Origin: Chrysomallon squamiferum
Lineage: Eukaryota; Mollusca; Gastropoda; Neomphalida; Peltospiridae
Length of the DNA stretch: 64,000 nucleotides
Assembly (NCBI GenBank): GCA_012295275.1
Contig: CM022677.1
Location: 7,291,894-7,355,893, forward strand
Reading direction: 5' to 3'
A model generated the notes under the pieces. That model did no database searches. It had not been told where the DNA came from and saw only the letters and a list, made by a program, of their open reading frames with translations. Position 1 is the stretch's first letter, and every line of letters begins with the position of its first letter. Shown here in pieces: positions 34,822-46,887 of the stretch. The position numbers were made by a program, and so were the translations under genes.

Positions 34822-37199
34822 CCAGTGAACTACTCTCCATTTGAGATGCTGTGTTGACAGTGTCTGCAAACAAACAATATCTAGGCATTTTAAGTCCAAT
34901 AACACCAGCCACAATAGTTCCTGAAACAGTCAAAATGTTTTAGCGGATTACTAACTTAATAATTTATGAAAAGCATTTCAACTGATTTTAACATTTGCCC
35001 GATGATATAGTACTCAGAACTGAATTTGAATAAATACTGATCAGTTTTTAAGTCTTAGTGTGTTTCAAAAATATTAAAAGTATTCTAAACAACTGTATTA
35101 ATTTATAATTTAATAATACTTGACTATTTACTAATATACTGACAATGCTTGACTGTTTTACATACCAGAATGTATTCCAACTTGGAGCTGAAGCATTCTG
35201 TCTGGCATGTGTTTAATTTTAAAACCACTGACTGATGACAGCAGGTCCAGAGACATGGTAGCTATTTCTCCAGCATGTTTTGTCTCACTACGTATTGGCA
35301 AACCACTGACAACCATGTCTAGCAAAAAACAAAACAAAACAAAAACAATTTCCAAGACAGATATTCATGCTCTTGACAAGCAGCCACAGAAATGTATCTT
35401 CTGTAATGATACTGTGTTAAACTGAAAATAAATCTATTAATTCTAGGGTGATTTAAATTGAAAATAATTAGAAACAGCTGAATTTTATATCAATATTTGT
35501 AAATTTGACATTTATACGTATATATATATACATACATAAATAATTTTTTGCACTGTAATCTGTGGGATTCTTTTTATGTTAGCAATATAATTTTATGTTT
35601 AATAAAAAGAAACCACCAAATTACCAGGTAAAATGTTTGCCAGAGCCAACCTTAAATCAGATTTTCTGAATGTAACAAAAGTAGTGTTTTCATGTTGGCT
35701 ATCAAGAGCATGGCTACTTTTCTTCAAAAGTGGAATAATTTATAGATGGGTGACAACATTTTATTTATAAACCCAATTACAGAACACAAACTATCATAAC
35801 AACTTTTGATAATAACTTAGTCAGAAAAATACAACATATAATTTTGCATACAATTTCAAATACGTAAATAGAATACATGTGACTATATGATAACAAAATT
35901 AAATTTAAAAAATAAAATAAAAATCTCAACAGCTAGATGTTTGTTATCATTTTATTTACTGGAAAAAAAATAGATATTTAATTCACTTACAACCATAATG
36001 TACTGTTTGGGTCTTACACGCATCCCTATATTCATTTGAGAGATGTTTATGATGGCCATTTTATTAGTTCAGTTAAAAGTGATGTGGCATATAGAATTTT
36101 GAATAATTCACTCACATGCATCACCAACTGTTTCTACTTTATATACATCATAACCATCAAGAATTCCATCAAATGTAGTGTACAGATCATTGAGTAATTC
36201 TACAATTTGTAGAGGAGTACTCTCTGTGGCAATTTTTGTAAAACCTACAATGTCACTGCAACATAAACAAAAATAACAGATGTGTAGAAAATCATTTGTA
36301 TTTATTTCTGTTTTAAATTAAAGTATCAAAGTTATATTTCATATAAGAATGATGAATTATGATTATTTTGTTTGGAAAAATAAATTTCATAAAATTTCTG
36401 CATAAATCCCAGTTTAAATAAATAAAATCCTTAAATATCACTGAAAAGATAGTTCTAGATATTGATATTTTTAAACTTCTCAGTTAACATTTAGAAAGAA
36501 ACATTTTTATAAACTGAAGACCTGAAGAAGATGGTAATGCCGTGAAAGCTTTGAGGATCAACACTGTGCCCATATTTTAAATCTTCTTCAACTTGTTTTG
36601 GTAACATCTGACGAATAAGCATTTCAGTTTTTTGTTTCTCAGCAATCAGATCCTTTGTTCTCTCAGCAACAATGCCCTCAAGATCTGTGGAACACTTCTG
36701 AAGCTTTAAGAAACATATCAAGCTAGTGTACATTAGATTCAGTGCAAAGAAAGTAACCACAATTTTGCATAATAATCATATAATTTACAAATATACATAA
36801 ATTATTTAAAAAAACAACAAAACAAGGACAAATTTCAAGAAGTAATCAATAGTACTGATTTTTAGTTTAATAATTAATCTTAGCTTTTATTACTCCTCTG
36901 TAAGAAAATGAACTGGCTTTAAAAATACATCATGATCCACAACACAAATTGTTATGTATGTGACCCCTATACAAAACATGTAACATCCTTATAATTTTTG
37001 TTAAAATATGGAGGCTGTAAACTTTATTCAAAATATAGATTCTATAGTAATAATCTGCTTTTGAAACACCAGTAAATGAACACACCATGTTTACAAGATT
37101 ATCAGTGAGATCTCCTTTCATTGGGTAGATGCGATTTAGATTGCTCAGTAAGGTCTTGAAAGTTGGTCGTTCATGTGGCTGTTCATTCCACGTTTCTGA
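34822..37199 (-). CDS. Guanylate cyclase module: end of kinase homology, linker and catalytic domain
   Basis: Five exons with perfectly matched phases and no stops. 37086-37199: [16 protein letters not shown] to [11 protein letters not shown]. 36522-36703: [20 protein letters not shown], the signalling helix, then [13 protein letters not shown]. 36116-36255: catalytic start [12 protein letters not shown] (metal Asp) to [10 protein letters not shown]. 35166-35318: [20 protein letters not shown], ending GIHSG. 34822-34920: [19 protein letters not shown] then NTASQMES. The Glu of KVETVGD and the Cys of PRYCLF are the guanine-specifying pair, so the substrate is GTP. This is the best-preserved part of the receptor gene. 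Confidence 0.88.
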
Positions 37200-38879
37200 C
37201 TAGAGAGATAAAACATTATTTCAAAGTTTACTTATACTGTAGTCTTAATAACACACATAACAACAAATGCTCCTGTGAATGAAGCAATAAAATAGCAATT
37301 TTTAATATCACACACACACACACACAAAACTGTATTATAAATTTTATTTTATTATTTTATCACTGTCACCTATTGTGGATTACTGAATTGTATATATCTT
37401 GCCTTTTCAATAACAGGATAGTAACTATGATGGCCTTTGAGAAACTGCTTACAGACAATCAGTTGGAACATGAAAAAGCTGAATGGGAGCACCACAGAAG
37501 ATTAATACAAAATTAAAAAATTCCGGAATGTAAGAAATACTTTCAGAGGACATGTGTCCATTATTTCCCATCCAGCCTGACTACTGAGAAAAACAATCTG
37601 CCTCACTTCTAGTTAAAATGAATGTTCATGATAAAATAGTTTTAGGTGTTTTATATTAGTTTTTCACATATCTTATAACACCTGATGGAACATTTTTCAT
37701 TACAGTCAGTGCTTGGTGTCTAGTTTATCTATTTAAATAAAGAGATATATAGAAGGTCACTGATGTGAGGGGAGGTGTACAAAAAAAAGAAGATTAACAA
37801 TAGCCCTGACCAGTAGATTAAAAAATGGTTGGATGTATCATTAATAAAAATACTCATATTTTGACACATGAAAGATAAATACTATTATTTATGAATTTAC
37901 TAGCATCAAATTAAAATCTTTAATGAATACAATTAGGGATAAATTTGGCTTGACACTACATCTATTACCTTAAGTATTTGGGTCTCTTCTCTTATGTTTT
38001 CAGGCAACATAGATCAATATGTGGTTGGAAATAATCTTCAACTTCAATATACAATGTACTCAACAGCTGGAGAAGAAACCATATATAGAAATATATTTTA
38101 TTTGTTTTAGAATGTCTTAAAATAAAAAATAAATTAACAAGTAAATAAAAAATGAAAGAAATAATAAATAAATTCATTTATTCAATAATAAATTAAAATT
38201 ACATTATTTTCTGTTTCAATTTTTTGTTTGTTTTTCCTACCTTTAATGCAGGTTTACATTCTGGTGACTCTTTTGACCTAAGCAGATTGAGAATGTCATC
38301 TGAAGAGATCATGGAGAGTTCAGCGCTGTATGGTTCTTCACGATTGATGATTTCAGTTAAAATGATTGCAAATCTGAAAGAACAATCATTTAAAACTATT
38401 ACAAAATGAAATAAATATTTCAATAAATTTACTTCTAATTCAAGAAAGGTCACTCTTGTTCAAACCATAACTGGATATAAGACTGAATTTTGTTGGTTCT
38501 TCTATTCAGTTATTTCCCTTTCTAGCCAGTAATTTCTGGCAGATAATTAAAGGAAATATTCATGAAATAAACAACATACATGTATATGAGCTCACAAAAC
38601 TGAGTGGTATAATAATATTCTTAAAGATTGTCAAATTTCAACACTAAGGGTTCATCATCTGGTACTGATATTCTTGGAGCCAGATATCTCATCATCAGAC
38701 ATCCATGGCCTAAAATTATGATTATATGAACAAACCACTGCAAATCTATGAACATGTATTGTTAATAACTTAAACACAGAAGGGTAAATGGCAGCATCCA
38801 TAATTTAGGTAATTCTATATTTTTTTTTTTTTTAACTATTTCATTAATTTATTTTATTTTATTGTACATTATGAGAAAC

Positions 38880-39035
38880 TTTGAGACGTCCATGTGACTG
38901 GAGTGGAGACTGGTGAATGTAACTCATTCCACGACAGATATCTTTGAGAATAGAAAATCAAAAACTCCAGTCTAATGGAACTGAATCATTGGACAGGACA
39001 TCTTCTAAGTTTCCCTCTTTGTAATAAAAACAAAT
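38880..39035 (-). pseudogene. Kinase-homology exon with TGA stop
   Basis: Starts after a TTTTTATTACAAAG-like acceptor: EGNLEDVLSNDSVPLDWSF, TGA at 38958-38960, FSILKDICRGMSYIHQSP, SHGRLKVSHNV. Natriuretic-type receptors have Arg at the stop (LDWmFRysl--DI-kGM-yLH), so CGA to TGA fits. The frame is open on both sides of the stop. Confidence 0.75.
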
Positions 39036-40383
39036 AAGATAAAGAGACAAGTGGAGTTTTTTCTTACTTTTTGATAACGTTATCATACATGTAAGCATCA
39101 GACGACAGTTATAGTTTTTACATGACTTAAGAGTATACACAAACCTATTTATGCCCACAATTATTTAAAATATTATTAAACTATTTACAGGTGGAACTGG
39201 TGTCAGTTCAAATCTTTCACTAACCATCATTCCTGTTGAAGTATTAAATCTGCAATATATAAATATATCTCTCTTAAAATAAACTCAATATAAAAATAAA
39301 TTATTAAAACAGTTAACACATTTAAAAGATTCATGATAATTATAGCTTTCCTTAAAGTTTTATAAAGTATAAGTGGATAACAATCAAAATGAATTATTAT
39401 ATTATGTATTAAAAACAATATACTTGATGTGTAAACCATGTTTTTGAAGCAAACAATAGACACAAAATAAACCTGCTATGTATTACTACATCTCATGTAA
39501 ACTCTCTTTATTAACAAACTACTGACATCTAAAGCTAACCTTGGTAGAAGTGGTTATATATGAGATAGTATATTCCAGAAATTCATTTTAAACTAAATGT
39601 ATTAAGCAATACCTAAGTGATAAATTATAGAATTCAAATATCATATTTTATACTCTAGAAGTTAAAAGAATATAAAACTTAATTAACACAATGTACAGAA
39701 ATAAACAAGTGTTGGTAAAACAAACTACAAAACTGTATCAAAAACACTGAACAATAAAATCTCACCAAAAAGTTTCAAAAAGGACACAAAATCACTTGAG
39801 AATGATTATGATTCTAAATAAAATAGTAAAACTCTTCTCACAAACGCTTATTAACAAAGTTAGCATTGGGAAACCCTGCTGGAGCTACTTCATAACTCCA
39901 AGGTGGGGCGTCCAGTGGAGGAAGTGCTTGGACTCCTGCTGTGGATTCTTGTCAAGTTTATGTATGAAGCGGCTGAAAATTAAACATTAATTTGTAGACT
40001 GTAAACCACTTCCAAAATATAAAGGTATTTATTTTTAATTCTGACAATTCTCTCAAGGTGGAATATGAATATACAGATGAATAATTGGCATTTCATTTGA
40101 ACTCGGGATTCATTAAACTGTAGACTCCTTGACTAATAAAAGTGTTTTAATTCTCTGACACTGTAATTTTAATCATAATGATACAAAAAAAAAAATGTTG
40201 TTCATGCAAAGAATTTTCCTAGTTATAGCCAAGAATACACAAGTAAATTAATAAAATAATTTGTCATAAATACTTACCAAGATAAAGTGAAAAAAAGGAG
40301 AAACTTCTACATTTTATTATTTTTTTAAATAACTTTTTTTTTTTAATACAGAATTGTTTATTAAGTTTATTTTACTTACAGTA

Positions 40384-40501
40384 GATATTAAAGTATCAGA
40401 TGTTGAAGGATGTGGATATAAAGTTACTACATGTCTGATATATCCTGGTCTGTTTCCATTATTATCAAATTTTATTATTCCAGTTAAACCAACTGTCTTA
40501 G
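40384..40501 (-). CDS. ANF-receptor ligand-binding exon
   Basis: Encodes TKTVGLTGIIKFDNNGNRPG then YIRHVVTLYPHPSTSDTLIS. The G-TG-i-FD-NGnR pattern is typical of periplasmic-binding-fold ligand domains of receptor guanylate cyclases. It joins the upstream exon (CDTMMTFAIAVNIKNQ, MTGINLAHQIRK) in phase 0. Acceptor GTTTTCTAG, donor TCTACT/GTAAGT or one base earlier. Confidence 0.75.
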
Positions 40502-41284
40502 TCTAGAAAACAAAGAAATATAACTTCAGAAACATCTTAAACCACACACCTCCCACTTAAACCACCAGACACACAGAAACTATGTATACAAATATACATA
40601 CACTCTCAGTTCCTATAATGCGTGATAAAAAAATTGGCAAATTTTGTATTTATAACTTTTTTATATTCAGTATTATGAACATGTTCAAAACAGAAACAAA
40701 AATGTTACCTTTCGAATTTGGTGTGCAAGGTTTATACCAGTCATAGTTTTCTGATTTTTAATATTCACTGCAATGGCAAACGTCATCATGGTATCACAAA
40801 GAATATATTCCAGTTATCTGTGTAATATCAGTAGTCATTTAAATACTTTTGATAATGTGTAATTTCAGCAATATTTCCTTATAAAACTGAAGACAAAAAA
40901 AGAAAAAAGTTATAATAATAAAATAAATAAAAATTTAAAAATGATGAAAGAAAAAATATTTTGCATATTATTTTTTTTTAAAGTGAAAACAAAAAGAAAA
41001 CTGAAAATATTATTTCATAAATAATAAGAAAACAATGAAATGAGAAAAAACAACCTGGAAATAAGAAAAGCATTAAACAAAAAAGTAAAAGGAATTATTT
41101 TCTTTACTGTTTTCATTAAATGACATTATAAATGAATATTGAAATGTTCAGACACACAGGAACATTCATTCTAAAATTTCATTATTTTCTATGTCTATTG
41201 GTTCTGCCAGAGGATCCATAACTGGATATGCTGATAAAAATACATGAAGTCCTTTCAAAGCAAAAGTACATGTTGGAAACTGGC

Positions 41285-42110
41285 ATTAGAAGAAAAACAA
41301 TTACATTCATTATCATTTCCAGATAAACCGCAGAACAAATTTAATTACAAGATCTTTTAAAAAGTAGGAACCATAGCTGTTTCTAAAAAAATCTCACTGG
41401 GGATTAAAAATAATTTGTAATTTGGCACAAAACAGGTCAGTCTAAAAACATGAATTTCTTTCTCTTCACTTCAGGTATTTCTGTTTTTATTTATAAATTT
41501 CCTATTGACATGAAAATTATTTACATGAACAAATGAAAATTATTAACTAAAATTTACTTCCTTGCATTCTTCATCCTTATTTGTCCAAGGAAACTCCCAT
41601 GAAAATTTCTTATAATGTAACCCACTGATAACCATTTGATTTCTGAAAAAAAATAAAAATTTAAAATATTTTTAATGTATCCTTGGTGACTTACTGGGAA
41701 GCTTACTAATTGTTTTATTTGGGGTTTTTTCCCATTAAATTTAATTAATACAGAAATTAACAACAAAAGAGTATTGTGTAAACATACCTGGATGGCATTT
41801 TATTGTGCAGTTTTGCTTTAAAATTTTATTTAAAGGAGAGAGAATTTTTTTTTATAGATAATTATAACATAATGACTCAAGTTGTAAAGGGATTATAAGA
41901 AGAGCTTATAAATATATTTTTTATTTTGTTGTCATAATGTGTTAATCAAATTCTTTCTACATTGTAATATTAACAATAATTTCTTAATTTATTTATCTTC
42001 ATTTTAATTCTGAAAATGTTAGTTAGCTTCATCAGAAATATATAAAACTAAAAAAAGCTGTAATATTTACTGAACTGCAGTTGATCAAAGGAAATGTTAT
42101 TTGATTGTGG
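41285..42110. other. Mostly unannotated, one exon-like segment
   Basis: On the minus strand about 41560-41647 is open after TTTTTTTCAG and reads NQMVISGLHYKKFSWEFPWT then NKDEECKEVN. It looks like coding sequence but no family is recognised; it may be a retroelement or an upstream receptor exon. The rest is AT-rich without signals. Confidence 0.3.
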
Positions 42111-42135
42111 TTTATGTTTGAGACAAGTTTGGTCC

Positions 42136-42324
42136 TTACCACACCTGGATATTTGTGACCACTCCTATGATGACAGGGATGTCACACTTGGACATTAAGG
42201 GCTGTACTTGTAATTTGTGCATGAACTGTTCGCTAATACAGATAATGGATGCACCTGTGTCTACAAGAGCCATCGTTTTAACTTGACCCACCTCAACTTG
42301 AACTGTGTTTTTTGTTAAGGGAGT
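42136..42324 (-). pseudogene. Retropepsin-like fragment of an LTR retrotransposon
   Basis: The minus-strand frame contains MALVDTGASIICISEQF, the DTGAS active-site signature of retroviral-type aspartic proteases as found in Gypsy and related pol genes, and ends at a TAA at 42136-42138. No reverse transcriptase, integrase or LTR was recognised nearby, so this is an isolated relic. Confidence 0.65.
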
Positions 42325-42370
42325 ACAAGTGAAACGTATTCTGGTTTGTGCCTGAGATCAGATTCTCTAT

Positions 42371-42831
42371 CAAGTTGAAACTCTAAAGTTTCTTGTCAGG
42401 ATGTTCCTCTGTGTGAGATCGTAGGATCGAATCACGGCGTTTTCTGGAGGTTCCATTTATCCTGTACGGATAATTAACGTAAGGAACATAACTCTAATCT
42501 AAGCTGGTGAACCCCTATCACTAAAGGCAGATATAATTTTTACTTAGTGGAGTAAACTCCTCTCACTTCCTGTAACACATCATGGCTTATGTCACGTGAC
42601 CTTATATATATATATATATATATATATGTATAAAGAATATGATTTTTCCACAATCTTTACGTGCTTCACAACAGCTTGCTCTGATTAGCATGTTAATTTT
42701 TTTCATTCATTTCATTAATTCCACAATCTGTCATAGATGAATCTGGGATCGGAAAGCACTGTTGTTTAACCGCCAAAAATTCCAAGATTCGATCACAGAA
42801 TGCTGACAAGAAACTTTAAAGTTTCAACTTG
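42371..42831. mobile_element. Inverted-repeat element (MITE-like), about 460 bp
   Basis: Terminal inverted repeats of 29 bp at 42371-42399 and 42803-42831 match at all but one position. Each contains the palindrome GAAACTTTAAAGTTTC (one mismatch in the left copy) and ends TTGTCAG toward the interior. A region with GATCGAATC, resembling a tRNA B-box, lies just inside both ends. The interior has (AT)n at 42605-42626 and no open frame. No target-site duplication was seen. Confidence 0.75.
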
Positions 42832-43671
42832 GGTCTTCACAGGCTGTATGAGGGCAGGGGACTAGGGTAAAAGGGCACGCGCACGCACCTCACCCCCTAT
42901 CCAGACCCGAATTTGAATTATACTTAATATTTAATTCAGTACAATTATTCGTTTTTATTTCTTAAACATTTTTTTTATTCTGTTACAGTTTTCTATTATG
43001 TGAATATTTTTTTTATTAAAATTATTTTTTGTTATCTTTGCTGAAAATTATTTTTTGTTATCTTCGCTGAATAATTAAACAGCATATCCCATACACGATA
43101 AAGAAATATAATAAATAAATTAAATGAAACAGAAATATAAATTTGAAAATATATCATTATTTTATTTTCCTTTTCCAAAATCTGTTTTTGTTAATATTGT
43201 TATTCATAATCATTATATTCATTATTAATGGACAAAAGAGTTAATTCCCTTAGACTACCTAGTCTATGAAACTGACTAATTATTATTATTAGTAGTAGTA
43301 TCTCTACTTGTGCAAACTTAATTTATTTCATATATTTAAAATGTTTCTTTATTAAAATGTATAAAAATTTCAAATACATATAAATACTGTTTTTCAGCCT
43401 TTTCATACTGACACATTATTTAAATTTCACAAATATAATGATTTCTCAAATGTGGTATGTAACATCAATTAAACTGTTTAAAAGTTTAATTATGTTTGTG
43501 TGTGTTTGTGTCTGTGTGTTTCATCTATCTTTAAGTTTCGTTTGTTTTTATTTTTATTGTTGATATTATTGTTATTATTGTTGATACTGCTGTTATAGCT
43601 GATGTTTTTGCTGTTGGCTAACTTTGGTTTCGGTAAAATTGTTAATTTTGTGTTGAGAGAAGAAAGCAAGT

Positions 43672-43888
43672 TAGAGAGAGAGAGAGAAAGACAGAGAAAG
43701 AGAAAGACACTGAGACAGAGAGATAGCCAGAGAGACAGTGAGAAAGAGTCAGACAGAGTGAGGCTGAGATACAGAGAGAGAGGAAGAGAGAGAGAGAGAG
43801 AGAAAGAGAGATTCAGAGAGAAACAGAGAGATGCAGCTAGATAAAGAGATAGAGAGCAAGAAAGAGAGAGGGAGAGAAAGAGATTAAC
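43672..43888. repeat. GA-rich imperfect microsatellite
   Basis: More than 200 bp of GAGA, GACA and GAAA units. Open frames across it on both strands (Arg/Glu-rich plus, Ser/Leu-rich minus) are composition artefacts. Confidence 0.9.
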
Positions 43889-44093
43889 CAAATACTAACA
43901 TTTGACAAATACAAATCATTAACAAAATACTAATCATTACGTATTCTGAACCTCACTTTGGTGTAGGTCCTCAAATCTACTGCCACCATATTTGCTTCTA
44001 TCTATCTTCTTGTTTATATACTGAACCTGCTGACCTGCCTATCTGTTTAGCTATCTTTAGATATATCTGTCTGTCCTCCACCAAACTCCAAGT

Positions 44094-45915
44094 CAGTGTT
44101 TCCCAACCGGGGCTCCTTGGAGCCCTCGTGCTCCATGGTGCATCATCAAGGGCTCCACGAGAGATTACATAACTAATAAATAAAAAAGGAGAAACGGGGG
44201 CAGTCAGACGGACAGAATGAAATAGACAGAACAAACGAATACATCTACAATAACCTTACGATGATTACTATGTACAATGCATATGGATAATATGGATATC
44301 ATGCCTAATTTAAATAGTAATTTGTATAAATAAATAACTATTTAATTAGTTAAAGTGTAAATAGTTTCTAATATAAAAAAAACAAGTTTATTTTACTTTT
44401 CAGGTAAATCATTAGTATTGCGCAGAAGCAAAACTATTCGTGACGTCACTGATGATGTACTGCCAACCCCTTGCATTAAGACGCAAGTGGTTGTTAGAAG
44501 TACACGAGTTAGTTGTGAATAAAGCAGTGTTGGTGCGTGTTGTGTTTTGTCTTCTCTGCCAATATCTTTAACGTGAAAGATGATGAGGTATTTGAAAAGA
44601 AGACGTGCAAATGAAGAAGAGGATAGTGGAGATGAGCAACACTTAGCACAGCAAAGTACAAGTAAGGTAGCTAAAGTGGGTGAGACAAAAAAATACCGCC
44701 TTTACAATGAGACATATTTAGCCTTTGGGTTCACATGGACTGGAGAACAAAACTGTCAACTTCCATTGTGCATTGTTTGTGGGAAAACACTTGTTAACGC
44801 AGCTGTGTTTCCAGCCAAGTTACAGTGCCATTTCACAGCTAATCACAGTCAGTTGTTAAATAAAGATATTGATTACTTTCAAAGACTTCTTAAATCCAAT
44901 GGTAAAGCCCATACGATGTTTGAAAAGAAGGTTACTGTTAGTAACAAAGACCAAGAAGCAAGCTATATGACAGCCGAGTTAGTTGCCAAACAAATGAAAA
45001 GCCACACTATTGCTGAAAGCTTGATATTGCATGCTGGGTCAAGAAGCTGCAGACGAATTCTCAAAAGTTCCTCTTTCTGACAATACTATTAGTAGGCTTA
45101 TCACTGACATGTCCCACAACATTGAAAATGTTTGTCTGAAATAAAAAAATGTACAAACTTCGCTCTCCAAGTAGATGAGTCAGCAGACATAACTGGTAAG
45201 GCCCACCTATTAGTGTTCGTTCGATTTGAAAACAAAGGTAAAATTGTGGAAAATTTTATCTTTTGCAAAGAGCTGCCAGAAACAACTAAAGGTGAAGACA
45301 TATTCAATCTGGTGTCCTCTTACTTGTCATGGATGCGGTGTGTTGGTGTCTGCACTGATGATGCTCCCGCAATGATTGGATCGATAAAAGGATTTGTGAC
45401 ACTCGTCAAAGAAAAAAGCCTGCTGTGATAACGACTCACTGTTTCATCCACCAGGAAGTTCTGTTCACAAACGACTGGGGAGGATTTAAAAGAAGTTCTA
45501 GATGCAACTGTTAACGTGATTAATTTTGTAAAGCAGTGCCCTCTTAAGACCTGCATTTTTGCAAAGCTCTGTGAAAATATGCACAAGTGACTCCGAAATG
45601 AAAACATCCTTACTTCAACAGACAAAATTATTGCATTCCAGAACAAACTCAAAGTTTGGAAAAACTACATTTCAAGGTGAAATGTTGAAATGTTTCCCCT
45701 GCTATATGAGCTTCGGGGTGCCACAACTGATATGGAGGTCGTAGCAGTAATTGGCATGCATTTGGAAATATTGTCAAATAGGCTTGACAACTACTTTCCT
45801 TCTTTGTCAGTAGAACTGTATGACTGGATTAGAAATCCTTTTAATGAATTATCATCGATTTCACTTAATATGTTCCGTCTGCAAGAAGAAGAAGAACTAA
45901 CAGAATTACAGTCTG
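44094..45915 (+). mobile_element. hAT DNA transposon copy, 3' truncated
   Basis: Begins with CAGTGTTTCCCAACCGGGG, a typical hAT-type terminal sequence, preceded by CTCCAAGT as the possible 8-bp target copy. It contains the decayed transposase at 44580-45912. No matching inverted end follows, so the 3' part, including the dimerisation domain, has been lost. Confidence 0.7.
44580..45912 (+). pseudogene. ZBED5/FAM200-like hAT transposase, multiply broken
   Basis: The first frame (166 codons) has the BED-like part: KYRLYNETYLAFGFTWTGEQ, LPLCIVCGKTLVNAAVFPAK, LQCHFTANHSQL. It then passes MKSHTIAESLILHA, loses a segment and continues in other frames: ADEFSKVPLSDNTISRLI, FALQVDESADITGKAHLLVF, RCVGVCTDDAPAMIGSIKG, VINFVKQCPLKTCIFAKLC, MFPLLYELRGATTDMEV. 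These are the ordered landmarks of ZBED5/FAM200/SCAND3-type proteins. At least two TGA stops and several one-base losses (for example near 45420 and 45470) prevent translation. It stops before the hAT C-terminal dimerisation motif. Confidence 0.85.
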
Positions 45916-46211
45916 ACCAAAGCATCAATCAGAGGTCTGTCGCTACTTTCATCTTCAGAAGCGATCGATCCACAGCAAGCAAAATTTAATTCAGAATCAG
46001 TGTCATCGGCTGAATCTTTGTTGTTCTCTGTAATATCACCAGTGTCATTTATCACTTCAGTAACAGAAGAATCAGTAAAATAATCCTTGATCAAAAATCG
46101 TACGTCTTCTGAATCAGTACTGTCCAAAATACGTGCTCCATGTAGAGAACTGAAAGCCTTAGTTAAAATTACAGCATGCATACAGTTAAACGCCATCGTG
46201 GTTACACACAA
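45909..46211 (-). CDS. Acidic open frame, unrecognised
   Basis: A 101-codon minus-strand frame, rich in Asp, Ser and Glu (LDSTDSEDVRFLIKDYF, TEVINDTGDITENNKDSAD, DDTDSELNFACCGS). Its composition is unlike the flanks. It abuts the broken end of the hAT copy and ends just inside it, so its last codons may be chimeric. It could be the N-terminal acidic part of a transposon protein (piggyBac proteins have such regions) or a gene cut by the insertion. Function unknown. Confidence 0.35.
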
Positions 46212-46559
46212 TTAGACATTCAACTCATTTCATGGTGGTGGGTCATAATTATGGAACAAAAACCAACAGTGGTAAAAGAAACAATAATAAGAATGACAAA
46301 ATAATTATAATTTTAATATATTATATATTATATAGTATACTTTTCCTGGAAACTTGACATCTTAGTTTTCTGTAATTCTCTGTTATCTAGTGGAGTAAAA
46401 AAAATAAATCAATAAATAAATATGATATTACATATTTAAAGTTTTAAATACAAAAAGAAAATCAATATTAATATTGATAAAAATTGATGTTTTTAATTTT
46501 TTTTATTATCATTATTATTATTATTATTTTTAACGAAAATTATTTTAGAAATGACTCAC

Positions 46560-46650
46560 CAATATCAGTGTCTTGTAAAAGCTCAGAGTGGGGATCTTAA
46601 TCTAACTGAATATCATGAATCCATATTCTCTGACAGCAACAGGGTATCCA
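46560..46650 (-). CDS. Exon of an unrecognised gene, with a frame break
   Basis: Acceptor AAAATTTTCAG-like, donor GATATTG/GTGAGT. It begins in phase with the exon at 46888-47012 and reads GYPVAVREYGF, then after one missing base near 46616 HDIQLD, a TAA, DPHSELLQDTDI. Family not recognised. Confidence 0.45.
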
Positions 46651-46887
46651 CTGAAAATTAATAACAAAAATCAGAAATTAAGAGAAAACAATTTCAACAA
46701 AAATACTGATAATAGACAAACATTTTACGTTATTCAAATAGTTGTGAATTCTGTAAATGAAATAGTGTAATAATTCAAAATATCTGTTTACTGTTAATTT
46801 TACACTGAGATACATTATTCTATAATATAACAATAAGTGTGTATATGTGTATGTTTTGGTATCTTTTTTTATTCATTAAGTTATTAC

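Larger units (their letters stand above)
34145..41283 (-). pseudogene. Receptor (membrane) guanylate cyclase, incomplete and with a stop
   Basis: Minus-strand exons in order: ANF-receptor ligand-binding 41165-41283, about 40709-40800 and 40384-40501; an uncertain segment at about 39865-39975; kinase-homology 38880-39035, 38241-38373 and 37086-37199; signalling-helix linker 36522-36703; cyclase 36116-36255, 35166-35318 and 34822-34920; C-terminus 34145-34252. Such receptors are single-pass, bind peptides outside and make cGMP inside. The exons from 38373 to 34822 join in phase, apart from a possible small missing segment before 37199. The kinase-homology exon at 38880-39035 has TGA at 38958-38960 where relatives have Arg (LDWSF then stop then FSILKDICRGMSYIH). 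A TAA also abuts the start of the 40.7-kb exon. The exon that should link 34822 to 34252 is absent, and that phase would give a stop. The signal peptide and membrane helix were not found. Confidence 0.75.

Noticed and set aside
37410-37516. Plus-strand segment reading MMAFEKLLTDNQLEHEKAE as an exon
   Set aside because: It has an acceptor-like start and a helical sequence, but there are no partner exons and it lies in an intron of the opposite-strand receptor gene. The evidence is too thin to list.
38630-38710. Minus-strand segment with YLAPRISVPDDEPLV as a kinase-homology exon
   Set aside because: It faintly recalls the APE motif region, but phases and residues do not fit the neighbouring exons, so it was not included in the receptor model.
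38958-38960. TGA recoded by A-to-I editing or by a variant code
   Set aside because: Family alignment calls for Arg rather than Trp or Sec, and elsewhere genes end at normal stops. Nonsense mutation is simpler.
43490-43891. Leu/Ser-rich minus-strand frame and Arg/Glu-rich plus-strand frame
   Set aside because: Both are the two readings of one GA-rich tract.
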